From positions 452,659-516,658 of the forward strand of contig NZ_JACOGF010000002.1 of NCBI RefSeq assembly GCF_014284335.1: DNA of 64,000 nucleotides. Direction: 5' to 3'. This stretch comes from Undibacterium hunanense. Its GTDB lineage: Bacteria > Pseudomonadota > Gammaproteobacteria > Burkholderiales > Burkholderiaceae_D. The notes beneath the pieces were generated by a model that had not been told where the DNA came from, did not search any database, and worked only from the letters and a program-made list of their open reading frames with translations. The position numbers and the translations under genes were made by a program. Of this stretch, positions 54,342 to 63,868 are shown in pieces (the first letter of the stretch is position 1; the number at the start of each line of letters is the position of its first letter).

Positions 54342-54371
54342 GGCAAGGCCGACATGTTTGTCTGCCTTGCC
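54342..54371. repeat. Hairpin after the oxidoreductase gene
   Basis: GGCAAGG (54342-54348) pairs with CCTTGCC (54365-54371), with an inner GACA/TGTC extension. There is no T run, so it may be an mRNA-stabilising or rho-linked structure rather than an intrinsic terminator. Confidence 0.4.
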
Positions 54372-54511
54372 TGACCGGTAAAACCAGTTTGCAGGCGGAT
54401 TTTCTGTTGTGGACTTCACTGATATTAAGTACCCAGTATCCATGAGGCTTTCAAGACATTTTACTGCTGCAAGCCGCACGTAGTCGGGGTTTGCCGATTC
54501 ACATAATCATA

Positions 54512-54540
54512 TTGACGTTTACGTTAACGTCATATAACTT
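54512..54540 (+). promoter_or_regulatory. Palindromic operator overlapping the icmF promoter (LiuR/MerR-like)
   Basis: GACGTTTACGTTAACGTC (54514-54531) is an 18-bp imperfect palindrome resembling the TTTACGTTWACG-type sites described for MerR-family LiuR regulators of branched-chain amino acid breakdown. It starts inside a -35 TTGACG (54512-54517), with a weak -10 TAACTT 17 bp on. The regulator gene is not in the window. Confidence 0.55.
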
Positions 54541-54615
54541 AGCTTAACCCAAACGCAGTGAGAATTTGCTAAAGAGCAATAGTCATTGTGATAAAACAAG
54601 ACCGATGAGGAAGAC

Positions 54616-57600
54616 ATGACTGACCTGTCCGTTGCCCAGAACCTGACTGAATACAAACCTGCCAACAAAGTGCGCTTTGTGACTGCGGCTTCCCTTTTTG
54701 ATGGGCACGATGCCTCGATCAACATCATGCGTCGCATCCTGATGGCGAATGGCGCAGAAGTGATCCATCTGGGCCATAACCGTTCGGTAGAAGAGATAGT
54801 CACTGCGGCCCTGCAGGAAGATGCCCAGGGTATTGCCATTTCCAGTTACCAGGGTGGCCATGTTGAATACTTCAAATACATGATAGACCTGCTCAGGCAA
54901 CGTGGCGGTGCGCATATCAAGGTATTTGGCGGCGGCGGTGGTGTCATCGTGCCCGAAGAAATAGCCGACCTGCACGCTTATGGCGTGACCCGTATTTTCA
55001 GCCCCGAAGATGGTCAGCGCATGGGCCTGGTGGGCATGATACTGTCGATGATACAGGCTTGTGACAGTGACCTGTCCGGTTACGCACCGACCGCACTGAG
55101 CGTATTACAGGATGGCGATATCGCCGACAAACATCGTCCACTTGCACAATTGATTACCGCACTGGAAAACGACAAAGTTGCGCCAGAGTTGCGTACACAG
55201 TTGATCGATGCGGCCAAAGACTGCAAGGTACCGACCCTGGGTATTACCGGGACCGGTGGCGCTGGTAAATCTTCGCTGACAGACGAGCTGATACGCCGCA
55301 TACGACTGGATCAGGATGATGAATTGAGCATTGCCCTGATATCCATCGACCCTTCACGCCGCAAATCAGGTGGTGCTTTGCTGGGTGACCGCATACGCAT
55401 GAACGCCATTAACCCGTGGAAGGGCAAGCTCAAGGTTTTCATGCGTTCACTGGCAACCCGTGAAGCCGGTTCAGAAATTTCTCAGGCCTTGCCAGATGTC
55501 ATCGCTGCCTGCAAGGTCGCCGGTTTTGATCTGGTGATTGTCGAGACTTCAGGCATAGGCCAGGGTGATGCGGCGATTGTGCCGCATGTGGATGTATCGA
55601 TGTATGTCATGACACCAGAATTTGGTGCCGCATCGCAGTTGGAAAAAATCGATATGCTGGACTTTGCCGATTTTGTTGCCATCAATAAGTTCGACCGCAA
55701 AGGTGCACAGGATGCCCTGCGCGATGTCGCCAAACAATACCAGCGCAACCGCGAATTGTGGAGCCAGAAGCCGGACCAGATGCCGGTCTACGGTACCCAG
55801 GCATCACGCTTCAATGATGATGGCGTCACGGCCCTGTATCAGGGTATTTTGCCAGCACTGGTGCAGCGTGGCTTGCAGGCCAAGCCCAGCAAACTGACGG
55901 CTATTGACGTCAAATTTTCCAGCGGCAAGAATGTCATCGTGCCACCAGCACGCAGCCGTTACCTGGCCGAGATTGCGGATACGGTACGTGCCTATCACAA
56001 GAACACAGGCAAGCAGGTCTTGATTGCCCGTGAACGCCAGCAACTGCAAGAAAGCAAACGCATGCTGTCAGCCGTTGGTAAATCGGCCGATTTTGATGAA
56101 CTGATTACCGAACGCGAACACCATCTGGATGGCGAATCCAAAAAACTTATCAACATGTGGCCCGACATGCAGGCTGCGTATGCAGGCGATGAATATGTCG
56201 TCAAGATTCGCGACAAGGAAATCCGTACCCGCCTGGTACAGCAATCCCTGTCTGGCACAAAGATACGCAAGGTGGCTTTGCCGCGCTTTGTCGATCACGG
56301 TGAAATCCTGCGCTGGCTGATGCTGGAAAACGTGCCTGGCTCTTTCCCTTTCACGGCCGGTGTATTCGCCTTCAAACGCGAGGGTGAAGACCCAACCCGC
56401 ATGTTTGCCGGTGAGGGAGACCCTTTCCGTACCAATCGCCGTTTCAAGCTGGTGTCGCAAGGCATGGATGCGAAACGCCTGTCGACTGCTTTTGACTCTG
56501 TGACACTGTACGGTGCAGACCCGGCCATACGCCCTGATATTTACGGCAAGGTCGGCAATTCTGGTGTGTCCGTCGCGACGCTGGAAGACATGAAGGTCTT
56601 GTACGACGGTTTTGATCTGTGCGATCCGGCTACATCGGTATCCATGACCATCAATGGCCCGGCACCGACCATACTGGCCTTCTTCATGAACACCGCCATC
56701 GACCAGCAGATGGATAAATTCCGTGCCGATAACAAGCGTGAACCGACGGCGGATGAATCCGCCAAGATACGTGCCTGGGTATTGCAGAATGTGCGCGGCA
56801 CGGTACAGGCAGATATCCTGAAAGAAGACCAGGGTCAGAATACCTGTATTTTCTCGACAGAATTCTCGCTGAAGGTCATGGGCGACATCCAGGAATATTT
56901 CGTCCATCATCAGGTGCGCAATTTCTATTCCGTCTCAATCAGCGGCTACCATATTGCCGAAGCGGGCGCGAATCCGATTTCACAACTGGCGTTCACGCTG
57001 TCAAATGGTTTCACTTTTGTTGAAGCCTATCTGGCACGTGGCATGCACATTGATGACTTTGCAGCCAACCTGTCCTTCTTCTTCAGCAATGGCATGGACC
57101 CTGAATACACGGTATTGGGTCGCGTGGCCCGCCGTATCTGGGCGGTGGCCATGCGTGACAAATATGCGGCAAATGACCGTAGCCAAAAACTCAAATACCA
57201 TATCCAGACCAGTGGCCGCTCACTACATGCACAAGAGATAGACTTCAACGATATCCGCACCACACTGCAAGCCTTGATTGCGATCTACGATAACTGCAAC
57301 AGCCTGCATACCAATGCCTATGATGAAGCAATCACTACGCCGACTGATGAATCAGTGCGTCGTGCCCTGGCGATCCAGCTCATCATCAACCGTGAATGGG
57401 GTCTGGCGAAGAATGAAAACCCTATCCAGGGCAGCTTCATCATCGAAGAACTGACTGACTTGGTAGAAGAAGCCGTCATGCAAGAATTCGAGCGTATCGC
57501 CGAACGCGGTGGTGTACTGGGTGCCATGGAAACCGGCTATCAGCGCGGCAAGATACAGGAAGAATCCATGCACTACGAACACCTGAAACATGATGGCACC

Positions 57601-57894
57601 CTGCCCATCGTCGGTGTCAATACCTTCCGTAATCCAAAAGCCAATGACACACCGCAAAAGATAGAACTGGCGCGTTCGACTGAAGAAGAAAAACAATCGC
57701 AGTTGCAACGCCTTGCGGATTTCCATGGCCGTCATGCGGATGTGGCTCCGAAGGTGCTGGCTGCCTTGCAACAGGCGGCTATCAATAATGAGAATGTGTT
57801 TGACAGATTGATGGAGGCGGCACGGGTTTGTTCGTTGGGGCAGATTACGACTGCACTTTTCGAGGTAGGTGGACAGTACAGACGCAACATGTGA
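54616..57894 (+). CDS. icmF: Fused isobutyryl-CoA mutase IcmF
   Basis: B12-dependent acyl-CoA mutase fused to its G-protein chaperone, 1092 residues. Order: cobalamin-binding domain (about 15-150; [13 protein letters not shown] holds the cobalt-ligating His, and [13 protein letters not shown] the nucleotide loop); MeaI-type GTPase (about 205-420; P-loop [10 protein letters not shown] near 211-220, [27 protein letters not shown]); linker; and mutase TIM-barrel domain (about 560-1092; [51 protein letters not shown]). It interconverts isobutyryl- and butyryl-CoA, and homologues can act on isovaleryl/pivalyl-CoA. GAGGAAG precedes the ATG. The LiuR-like palindrome upstream fits induction by branched-chain catabolism. 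Confidence 0.96.
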   Translation: MTDLSVAQNLTEYKPANKVRFVTAASLFDGHDASINIMRRILMANGAEVIHLGHNRSVEEIVTAALQEDAQGIAISSYQGGHVEYFKYMIDLLRQRGGAHIKVFGGGGGVIVPEEIADLHAYGVTRIFSPEDGQRMGLVGMILSMIQACDSDLSGYAPTALSVLQDGDIADKHRPLAQLITALENDKVAPELRTQLIDAAKDCKVPTLGITGTGGAGKSSLTDELIRRIRLDQDDELSIALISIDPSRRKSGGALLGDRIRMNAINPWKGKLKVFMRSLATREAGSEISQALPDVIAACKVAGFDLVIVETSGIGQGDAAIVPHVDVSMYVMTPEFGAASQLEKIDMLDFADFVAINKFDRKGAQDALRDVAKQYQRNRELWSQKPDQMPVYGTQASRFNDDGVTALYQGILPALVQRGLQAKPSKLTAIDVKFSSGKNVIVPPARSRYLAEIADTVRAYHKNTGKQVLIARERQQLQESKRMLSAVGKSADFDELITEREHHLDGESKKLINMWPDMQAAYAGDEYVVKIRDKEIRTRLVQQSLSGTKIRKVALPRFVDHGEILRWLMLENVPGSFPFTAGVFAFKREGEDPTRMFAGEGDPFRTNRRFKLVSQGMDAKRLSTAFDSVTLYGADPAIRPDIYGKVGNSGVSVATLEDMKVLYDGFDLCDPATSVSMTINGPAPTILAFFMNTAIDQQMDKFRADNKREPTADESAKIRAWVLQNVRGTVQADILKEDQGQNTCIFSTEFSLKVMGDIQEYFVHHQVRNFYSVSISGYHIAEAGANPISQLAFTLSNGFTFVEAYLARGMHIDDFAANLSFFFSNGMDPEYTVLGRVARRIWAVAMRDKYAANDRSQKLKYHIQTSGRSLHAQEIDFNDIRTTLQALIAIYDNCNSLHTNAYDEAITTPTDESVRRALAIQLIINREWGLAKNENPIQGSFIIEELTDLVEEAVMQEFERIAERGGVLGAMETGYQRGKIQEESMHYEHLKHDGTLPIVGVNTFRNPKANDTPQKIELARSTEEEKQSQLQRLADFHGRHADVAPKVLAALQQAAINNENVFDRLMEAARVCSLGQITTALFEVGGQYRRNM

Positions 57895-57896
57895 TG

Positions 57897-58020
57897 TGTG
57901 TCACGCTGATAAATCCAATTAGCGGGCGCATAGCTGCGTTGCAAATGCTCGCAATACCGACGTATTGCTGCGCTTTGCGCCTTGCTCTGCATCCCGCGAA
58001 TTGAATTTCTCAGCGTGCCA
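57897..58020. repeat. Terminal-inverted-repeat element in repeat-rich gap
   Basis: GTCACGCTGA near 57900, continuing through CCAATTAGCGGG, is the inverted copy of CCCGCGAATTGAATTTCTCAGCGTG ending near 58018, so about 120 bp can fold back. The right-end unit TGAATTTCTCAGCGTG recurs in direct orientation near 58093 and 58234, giving three copies in the 519-bp gap 57895-58413. It looks like a REP/MITE-like family with partial copies; no transposase is present. Confidence 0.6.
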
Positions 58021-58125
58021 CGTACGGCTTCGGTAGAAATATAGCAAATTAATGAGCGCATCGCTGCGTTGGTTCTGTACTGAAGCCCGCTGAATGAATT
58101 TCTCAGCGTGTCATGTGCCGTGACG

Positions 58126-58207
58126 GTAGGGTGCGCCACGCGCACCGATTTTCTTGAACACATATCGATTGTATAAAATGGAGAACGGTGCGCGCGGCGC
58201 ACCCTAC
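58126..58207. repeat. GC-rich inverted repeat (GTAGGGTGCGC type)
   Basis: GTAGGGTGCGCCACGCGCAC begins at 58126 and its near-complement ends at 58207 with GGCGCACCCTAC; the 22-bp arms flank about 38 AT-rich bases. Such GTAGGGTGCGC hairpins occur as dispersed repeats in many proteobacteria. It lies between two copies of the TGAATTTCTCAGCGTG unit, so one repeat family may have inserted in another. Confidence 0.7.
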
Positions 58208-58413
58208 TAGATCTGCGTTGTGTCCCGAAAAATGAATTTCTCAGCGTGTCATGTGCGGTTGTGGTGGGCGGCGCTGCGCGCGCCATTTGTCCCGGATTTT
58301 TCGGGACTTTCTTTTTCTGCGCTAGGCTGAGGGATTATTGCTAGAATGCCATATTGCTGCCCTGGCTTAATTTCTTTCGTGTGCGGCCGGAACTGTTAAT
58401 TTGGAGTTTTACC

Positions 58414-58647
58414 ATGCGTGCCTTATTCATACTGTTAGCTTGCGGCGTCATTTGTGCCTGTGGCAAGGCCAAGGAAGCCACGCCGGAGCCGGAGGCACCG
58501 CCACCGATCAAGATCATGGAAGACCAGCGCAAGCAACTGGAAAAAGCCAAGCAGGTGGAAGATACCGTGCAAAAAGCTGCTGATGCACAGAGAGATGTCA
58601 TTGAAGTGCAGACCGGTGGTCAACCTGCAAAGAAGGCAGATAAATAA
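58414..58647 (+). CDS. Small lipoprotein of unknown function
   Basis: 77 residues: signal peptide with lipobox-like VICACG, a Pro/Glu-rich stretch (EATPEPEAPPPIKIMED) and a charged helix (QRKQLEKAKQVEDTVQKAADAQRD) likely to form a coiled coil. TTGGAG precedes the ATG at 58414, which excludes a longer in-frame start at 58354. No family is recognised. It stands alone, with a terminator downstream. Confidence 0.75.
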   Translation: MRALFILLACGVICACGKAKEATPEPEAPPPIKIMEDQRKQLEKAKQVEDTVQKAADAQRDVIEVQTGGQPAKKADK

Positions 58648-58659
58648 GTTTTAACAGAC

Positions 58660-58709
58660 TGACTACCGAAATGGCAGGCTTTTCGCTGGCATGGCGGTAG
58701 TCGGTTTTT
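58660..58709 (+). terminator. Probable rho-independent terminator
   Basis: GACTACCG (58661-58668) pairs with CGGTAGTC (58695-58702), followed by GG and T5. The loop is long (26 bases). The rest of the 300-bp gap up to 58947 shows nothing else. Confidence 0.65.
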
Positions 58710-58947
58710 GCCGGGCTTGCCCGAGCTATACGTTTCTATCCCTCCTGCTTCCCGCATTTTTACTTGTTGATTGCGTCAGCAAGGTCTGGTCTTGCATGAC
58801 CAGTATTTCAAAAACTTGAATCTCTGATCTTGCATTCCTGTTCAATAAATCTCATTATTCCTTTGATACTTGTCAGGCGCACATCCATAGTAAGTACTAT
58901 TGATCTTGACCGCCGCAAGCACACGATTTTCAACAGGAGCAGACATC

Positions 58948-59421
58948 ATGCAGAAAATTACCCCTTTCCTTTGGTTTGACCAGCAGGCTGAAGAGGCTGC
59001 GTTGTTTTACACGGGCATTTTCAAGGACTCTGAAGTCGTGAGCATTTCCCGTTATGGGGATGGAGCGCCGATGCCGAAGGGGACGGTCATGACAGCAAAG
59101 TTTATCCTGGAAGGGCAGGAATTTGTGGCATTGAATGGCGGCCCGCATTTCACGTTCAATCCTGCCATTTCATTTGTGGTGAATTGTGATTCACAACAGG
59201 AAGTCGATTACTACTGGGAAAAACTGCTGGATGGTGGCACCGAGAGCCAGTGTGCCTGGTTGACTGACCGCTTTGGTGTTTCCTGGCAAATCGTACCGCA
59301 GGCATTGATCAGGTATCTGAACGATCCCGATCCAGTCAAGGCCCAGCGCGTCATGATGGCGATGATGCAGATGATAAAGATCGATATTGCCACCCTGGAC
59401 CGTGCCTATCAGGGGCTCTGA
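58948..59421 (+). CDS. PhnB-like VOC superfamily protein
   Basis: 157 residues of the 3-demethylubiquinone-9 3-methyltransferase-like (PhnB) family within the VOC/glyoxalase fold: MQKITPFLWFDQQAEEAALFYTGIF at the start, then FVALNGGPHFTFNPAISFVVNC and the WLTDRFGVSWQIVP motif. Despite the family name these are not methyltransferases; most have no known activity. AGGAG lies just before the ATG at 58948, which fixes the start. Confidence 0.9.
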   Translation: MQKITPFLWFDQQAEEAALFYTGIFKDSEVVSISRYGDGAPMPKGTVMTAKFILEGQEFVALNGGPHFTFNPAISFVVNCDSQQEVDYYWEKLLDGGTESQCAWLTDRFGVSWQIVPQALIRYLNDPDPVKAQRVMMAMMQMIKIDIATLDRAYQGL

Positions 59422-59524
59422 GGGTAGGGTCTGATAGTGGCTATGACCCGACCAGTTCGGCGAATTGGCAAGTACAGGTAAAATGCATGTGTGACATGTC
59501 ACTACTTCATATCGGGAGACGCCC

Positions 59525-60025
59525 ATGCAAACCAAAAAACTCTTGCTGACTTTATTTGAATACAAGGCCTGGGCGAATCAGGACCTGTTCCGCCTGATGG
59601 CCAGTGTCTCTGTCGATACATATGCGCGTGAAATGCATGATGCGATACGCATCCTGAATCATATCCATGTTGTCGACCAGATATTTGCTGCCAATCTGCA
59701 ATCGCAATCTCACGGGTTTACCGCACTGAATACGCCAGATACACCTGCCCTGGATGACTTGCATCAGCGGGTCAGCAAGACTGATCAATGGTTTCTGGAT
59801 TACCTGGGCCAACAGCCGGAAGCCAGTTTCGGTGAAGAGATTCATTTCACTTTTGTCGATGGCAAGCCAGGCATGATGTCGCGCGGCGAAATGCTGTTGC
59901 ATGTGGCGACCCATGGCAACTATCACCGGGGTGCCGTCGGTCGCATCCTGTTCCAGATCGGCGTGCAGCCACCCAGAGATACCATGACGGTGTATTTGCA
60001 CCAGACTGCCCGGATATCAACTTGA
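59525..60025 (+). CDS. DinB family protein
   Basis: 166-residue four-helix-bundle protein of the DinB/YfiT superfamily. Putative metal-binding His residues are in the second helix (ILNHIHVVDQIF) and in the HVATHGNYHRGAVGRIL segment typical of the family. Members act as metal-dependent thiol transferases or have unknown function. The TGA stop overlaps the TTG start of the next gene, so the two are translationally coupled. Confidence 0.88.
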   Translation: MQTKKLLLTLFEYKAWANQDLFRLMASVSVDTYAREMHDAIRILNHIHVVDQIFAANLQSQSHGFTALNTPDTPALDDLHQRVSKTDQWFLDYLGQQPEASFGEEIHFTFVDGKPGMMSRGEMLLHVATHGNYHRGAVGRILFQIGVQPPRDTMTVYLHQTARIST

Positions 60026-60477
60026 CCCCGACCAATAGCCTGACCAATATACGTCTGGCGACCGGAGCAGACGCGGCGCAACTGCAGGACATTTATCGTC
60101 ACTGCATTGTCGAAGCACCCTGGCAGGTACGCCCGGCGGAGGCGATTCCCGATTTTTCTGCCATCTCGCGTGATGAAGTGATCTGGGTCGCGGTAGATGC
60201 ACAGGATCAGGTATTGGCCTTGCTTGCAGTGCAGCAAGAACGTGCGTATATCCACCATCTGTATGTACATCCGCGTGCGCAAGGTCGGGGCCTGGGCCGT
60301 GCGCTGCTGGTTTTTTTGCAGACGCACATGGCGTTCCCCTGGCGTTTGAAATGCGTGCTCAACAACAAGGCTGGCATGGCTTTTTACCAGCGCCTCGGTT
60401 GGCTGGAGCTGCAGCAGGGGCACGGTGCAGATGGCCTGTTTGTCTTGCTGGAATGCAGTGGACTCGATCCCGGCTGA
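60022..60477 (+). CDS. GNAT family N-acetyltransferase
   Basis: 151 residues with a TTG start overlapping the DinB stop by four bases. GNAT motifs: VLALLAVQQERAYIHHLYVHPRAQGRGLGRALLVFL contains the acetyl-CoA pyrophosphate loop RxxGxG/A (RAQGRGLG), and NNKAGMAFYQRLGW is motif B. The substrate is unknown. The coupling with the DinB gene suggests one transcript. Confidence 0.9.
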   Translation: MTPTNSLTNIRLATGADAAQLQDIYRHCIVEAPWQVRPAEAIPDFSAISRDEVIWVAVDAQDQVLALLAVQQERAYIHHLYVHPRAQGRGLGRALLVFLQTHMAFPWRLKCVLNNKAGMAFYQRLGWLELQQGHGADGLFVLLECSGLDPG

Positions 60478-60632
60478 TCATGGCCAGGCATGTCTTGTAC
60501 TTTATGCATCCAGTCGATAACGATCAGGATTTCGCGCTTGTGGTCTGTGCAGGTTTGATGAATACTGGAACTTGTGTTTGAATGACCGTGCTCAACACGC
60601 CGGACGGGGTAATTTTTTGCCTTGTTCTGATC

Positions 60633-60668
60633 TTTGTTCTTACCCCTGTCCTTACCTCTGTCCTTACC
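60633..60668. repeat. Three 12-bp tandem repeats upstream of the PAS kinase
   Basis: Units TTTGTTCTTACC, CCTGTCCTTACC and TCTGTCCTTACC follow each other without gap at 60633-60668, ending 16 bp before the preferred start of the kinase gene. The period is a multiple of three. The repeat may arise by slippage and could alter the spacing in the leader. Confidence 0.7.
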
Positions 60669-60684
60669 TGTATCGGGAATGCGC

Positions 60685-62709
60685 ATGCCAGGCAAAGTCG
60701 AAGTTTCCAGAGAAGCTTTATACCGTGCCATGATAGAGCAGGCACTGGATGCCTTGCTGGTGCTGGATGACGACCGTTTCATCGACTGCAACCTGAGTGC
60801 CGAAACCATGTTTGGTCTGCCGCGCGACCAGTTGCTGGATAGCTCTCCCGTCATCCTTTCTGCCAGAAACCAGCCGGATGGCCGTGATTCCCTTAGCGCT
60901 GCCAATAACTATATTGCGCTCGCCAAAACCGGTGTCCCGCAACGCTTTGAATGGCTGTCACGCAAACCGGATGGCGAATTGTTCACGACCGAAGTCTGTC
61001 TCAGCCTGCTGGATGAAGCCGGACATCAATATGTGATCGCCGTGGTGCGTGATATTTCAAAGCGTCGCAAGGCTGAACAGGAAGGGCGCCGGCAGAATGA
61101 AAAACTGCGGGTATTGCTGGAAAATTTTCCGGGCGGAGTTTCCCTGATTGATGAATCCTTGCGAATGGTCACCTGGAATGCAGAATTATTACGCATGCTG
61201 GATTTGCCGCCAGAACTGTTCGATGGCAAACAACCACTGGCACGTGATGTGTACCAGGCCAATATCAAGCGTGGTGAATATGGCGAATTCAGCCAGGGCG
61301 ATGATGCAGACAAGCTGAACCGGCTGATGAGTATCATACAGGGTAAGGATGCCTATACGTATGAGCGGGTCAGGTCGGATGGCAGCGTCATTGAAGTCCG
61401 TGGTGTACCGGTGGAGGGGGGCGGTTTTGTCACCACCTGTATTGACGTGACCGCGAGGCGCAAGATTGAAATCGAGTTCCACAAACAATCCCTGTTCTTG
61501 AAAGCGGTACTTGATCATATGCCGCAAGGCTTGAGCGTATTTGACGACAGGCTCAAACTCTATCTGTGGAACCAGGGTTTCCTGGATGTGCTGGATTACC
61601 ATCCGGATTCGATCTACCAGGGTGTTCCCTTTGAAGACTTGTTGCGCATCATGGCTGAACGTGGCGAATATGGTGAAGGCGATACCGATGAATTGATACA
61701 GCGTCGCCTGCAACTGGCCCAGCAATTTCAGCCGCACCAGTTTGAACGCGTGCGCCCAAACGCCCATACCCATCTGGTACAGGGCAAGCCCATTCATGAA
61801 GATGGCAAACTCAAGGGCTTTGTCACCACCTACACCGATATCACCGAACTCAAGAAGGTGGAGCAAGCCTTGTCAGATGCCAATGCCCTGCTGGAAAAAA
61901 ACGTGGCTGAACGCACACTGGAATTGCGTCATACACAGGATGACCTGATACGTAGCGAAAAACTGGCTGCACTGGGTTCACTGGTCGCCGGTGTTGCACA
62001 TGAACTCAACACCCCGATTGGCAATAGCCTGCTGACCGCCAATACCCTGAAGGCAAAGACCCAGGAATTTGTACAGAAATTTACTGACGGCGGCTTACGC
62101 CGTTCTGAACTGAATGCCTATCTGGAAGCTGCACAGCAGGCATCGGCACTGATAGAACATGGCCTGAAAAGCGCGGCAGATCTGGTCGCCAGCTTCAAGC
62201 AGGTTGCGGTTGATCAGGCTAGTTCCAAGCGACGCCGCTTCCAGGTAGACAAGGTATGTCATGACGTGATTGCCACCATGATGGCAAAAATCCGGCAGGC
62301 CGGTCTGACTATCCAGATGGATATACCAGTGCATATAGAAATGGACAGCTATCCCGGTCCCTTTGAACAGGTAATAGGTAACCTGGTCGATAATGCCATC
62401 CTTCATGCGTTCGAAGGCAGGAGCAGCGGGCAGATCTGGATAAGCGCACGCATGTGCGGCGAAGCAGCGCTGGAAGTGCGCTTTCGCGACGACGGCGTCG
62501 GCATTCCCAGGGATAACCTGAATCGTATTTTCGATCCTTTTTTTACCACCAAACTGGGGCAGGGCGGCAGTGGTCTGGGCCTGAACATTGTCTACAATAT
62601 CGTCACCGGCTTGCTGGGCGGGCAGATACATATAGAAAGTGAAGTGCAGGCTGGTTCCAGTTTTATCATGCAATTACCTTTGCTGGCACCGGCTTCAGAG
62701 GTGGACTGA
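60685..62709 (+). CDS. PAS-domain sensor histidine kinase, soluble
   Basis: About 674 residues without membrane helices. Three sensor units: a PAS domain (about 8-130, ALDALLVLDDDRFIDCNLSAETMFG) and two PAS-like units starting LLENFPGGVSLIDESLRMVTWN and VLDHMPQGLSVFDDRLKLYLWN, the latter form typical of PAS-7. A coiled coil and the dimerisation helix (SLVAGVAHELNTPIGNSLL, phospho-His) follow, then an ATPase domain (NLVDNAILHAFE, GGSGLGLNIVYNIV). GGGA six bases upstream favours the ATG at 60685 over earlier ones. No response regulator is adjacent, so this is an orphan kinase; the signal is cytosolic and unknown. Confidence 0.88.
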   Translation: MPGKVEVSREALYRAMIEQALDALLVLDDDRFIDCNLSAETMFGLPRDQLLDSSPVILSARNQPDGRDSLSAANNYIALAKTGVPQRFEWLSRKPDGELFTTEVCLSLLDEAGHQYVIAVVRDISKRRKAEQEGRRQNEKLRVLLENFPGGVSLIDESLRMVTWNAELLRMLDLPPELFDGKQPLARDVYQANIKRGEYGEFSQGDDADKLNRLMSIIQGKDAYTYERVRSDGSVIEVRGVPVEGGGFVTTCIDVTARRKIEIEFHKQSLFLKAVLDHMPQGLSVFDDRLKLYLWNQGFLDVLDYHPDSIYQGVPFEDLLRIMAERGEYGEGDTDELIQRRLQLAQQFQPHQFERVRPNAHTHLVQGKPIHEDGKLKGFVTTYTDITELKKVEQALSDANALLEKNVAERTLELRHTQDDLIRSEKLAALGSLVAGVAHELNTPIGNSLLTANTLKAKTQEFVQKFTDGGLRRSELNAYLEAAQQASALIEHGLKSAADLVASFKQVAVDQASSKRRRFQVDKVCHDVIATMMAKIRQAGLTIQMDIPVHIEMDSYPGPFEQVIGNLVDNAILHAFEGRSSGQIWISARMCGEAALEVRFRDDGVGIPRDNLNRIFDPFFTTKLGQGGSGLGLNIVYNIVTGLLGGQIHIESEVQAGSSFIMQLPLLAPASEVD

Positions 62710-62784
62710 CAAGCTGGTATTGCCGGAACGTGCGCTGTGATCGGGTATACTGCCCGCTTTCTAGCCCGTAAGATGAAAGTGTTT

Positions 62785-63126
62785 ATGTCCAGCCTTCCCG
62801 CCTGTCCATTGTGTACTCTGGAAAATACCTACCCTGATGCCGACAATTATGTCTGTGCCGATTGTGGCCATGAATGGCCCGTGCAGGCGGCCGCCAGTGC
62901 AGATGACAGTGATGAGCGCATCGTCAAGGATTCCAATGGTAATGTGCTGGCCGATGGCGATGCGGTGGTACTGATCAAGGACCTGAAGGTCAAGGGTTCT
63001 TCCACCACCCTGAAAATGGGTACCAAGGTCAAGAGCATACGGTTGGTGGGTGGTGATCATGAAGTCGATTGCAAGATGGATGCCGGCAGCTTCATGTTGA
63101 AAGCCTGTTATCTGAAAAAAGTTTAA
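62785..63126 (+). CDS. yjdM: YjdM (PhnA-type zinc ribbon) protein
   Basis: 113 residues, closely matching E. coli YjdM (formerly PhnA): a zinc ribbon with two Cys pairs (CPLC ... CADC) followed by [54 protein letters not shown]. The length and the start [10 protein letters not shown] agree with the family, so the ATG at 62785 is preferred over 62773. It is not a phosphonoacetate hydrolase despite older naming; the function is unknown. Confidence 0.93.
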   Translation: MSSLPACPLCTLENTYPDADNYVCADCGHEWPVQAAASADDSDERIVKDSNGNVLADGDAVVLIKDLKVKGSSTTLKMGTKVKSIRLVGGDHEVDCKMDAGSFMLKACYLKKV

Positions 63127-63156
63127 CATCAAAAAAAAGTTTAACTGGAGTAGTGC

Positions 63157-63795
63157 ATGCGCCATATCCTGGTCTACGGTGATTCTCTGTCCTGGGGCCT
63201 GATTCCCACCACCCGCAAGCGTCTGGCTTTTGAAGAGCGCTGGCCAGGTGTGCTGGAGATAGGCTTGAACAGTGCCGAGCACCATGTACGTGTGGTGGAA
63301 GATTGCCTGAACGGGCGACGTACGGTATGGGATGATCCTTTCAAACCCGGTCGTAATGGCGCTCAGGGTTTGGCTCAGCGCATAGAAAGCCTGACGCCGC
63401 TGTCACTGGTGGTGGTCATGCTGGGCATGAACGATTTTCAGTCCATGCATCAGAATAACGCATGGATGTCATCGCAAGGCCTGGCTGTGATCATCAACAC
63501 CATACGTCAGGCGCCGGTAGAACCTGGCATGCAGATACCACCTGTCCTGATCGTCGTACCACCTTCGCCGGGCACACCCAGAGGTGCAATAGCGCCCAAA
63601 TTTATCGGCTGCGAGCAAAAAAGCCAGGGGCTGGCAGATGCCTATAAAGAAGTGGCAGCGACCAATGCCTGTCATTTTTTCGACGCTGGCAGTGTCGTGA
63701 CTTGCAGCGAATATGATGGCGTGCACCTCGATGCAGATCAGCATCTGATACTGGGATGGGAACTGGTCGACGTGGTTTCTTCGTTGCTCAAATAA
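63157..63795 (+). CDS. SGNH/GDSL hydrolase (arylesterase-like)
   Basis: 212 residues with no signal peptide. Block I GDSLSWG holds the nucleophile Ser10, VMLGMNDF carries the block III Gly-Met-Asn-Asp, and DGVHLDADQH near the C-terminus supplies the catalytic Asp and His. This is the pattern of TesA/arylesterase-like SGNH enzymes acting on aryl or acyl esters. It lies 30 bp after yjdM on the same strand and may be cotranscribed. Confidence 0.92.
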   Translation: MRHILVYGDSLSWGLIPTTRKRLAFEERWPGVLEIGLNSAEHHVRVVEDCLNGRRTVWDDPFKPGRNGAQGLAQRIESLTPLSLVVVMLGMNDFQSMHQNNAWMSSQGLAVIINTIRQAPVEPGMQIPPVLIVVPPSPGTPRGAIAPKFIGCEQKSQGLADAYKEVAATNACHFFDAGSVVTCSEYDGVHLDADQHLILGWELVDVVSSLLK

Positions 63796-63868
63796 GCTGG
63801 CGGCATGAATCCTGACTATTGCGCCATACATCGCGGTACTGTTCGCTAGTGCCAGCACCAGCGCAGCA

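Noticed and set aside
53526..54479. 317-codon minus-strand frame over the end of the oxidoreductase gene
   Set aside because: Antisense shadow without motifs or ribosome site.
60384..60905. 173-codon minus-strand frame containing GKDRGKDRGK
   Set aside because: The peptide repeat is just the complement of the 12-bp tandem repeat; the frame overlaps the GNAT and kinase genes antisense.
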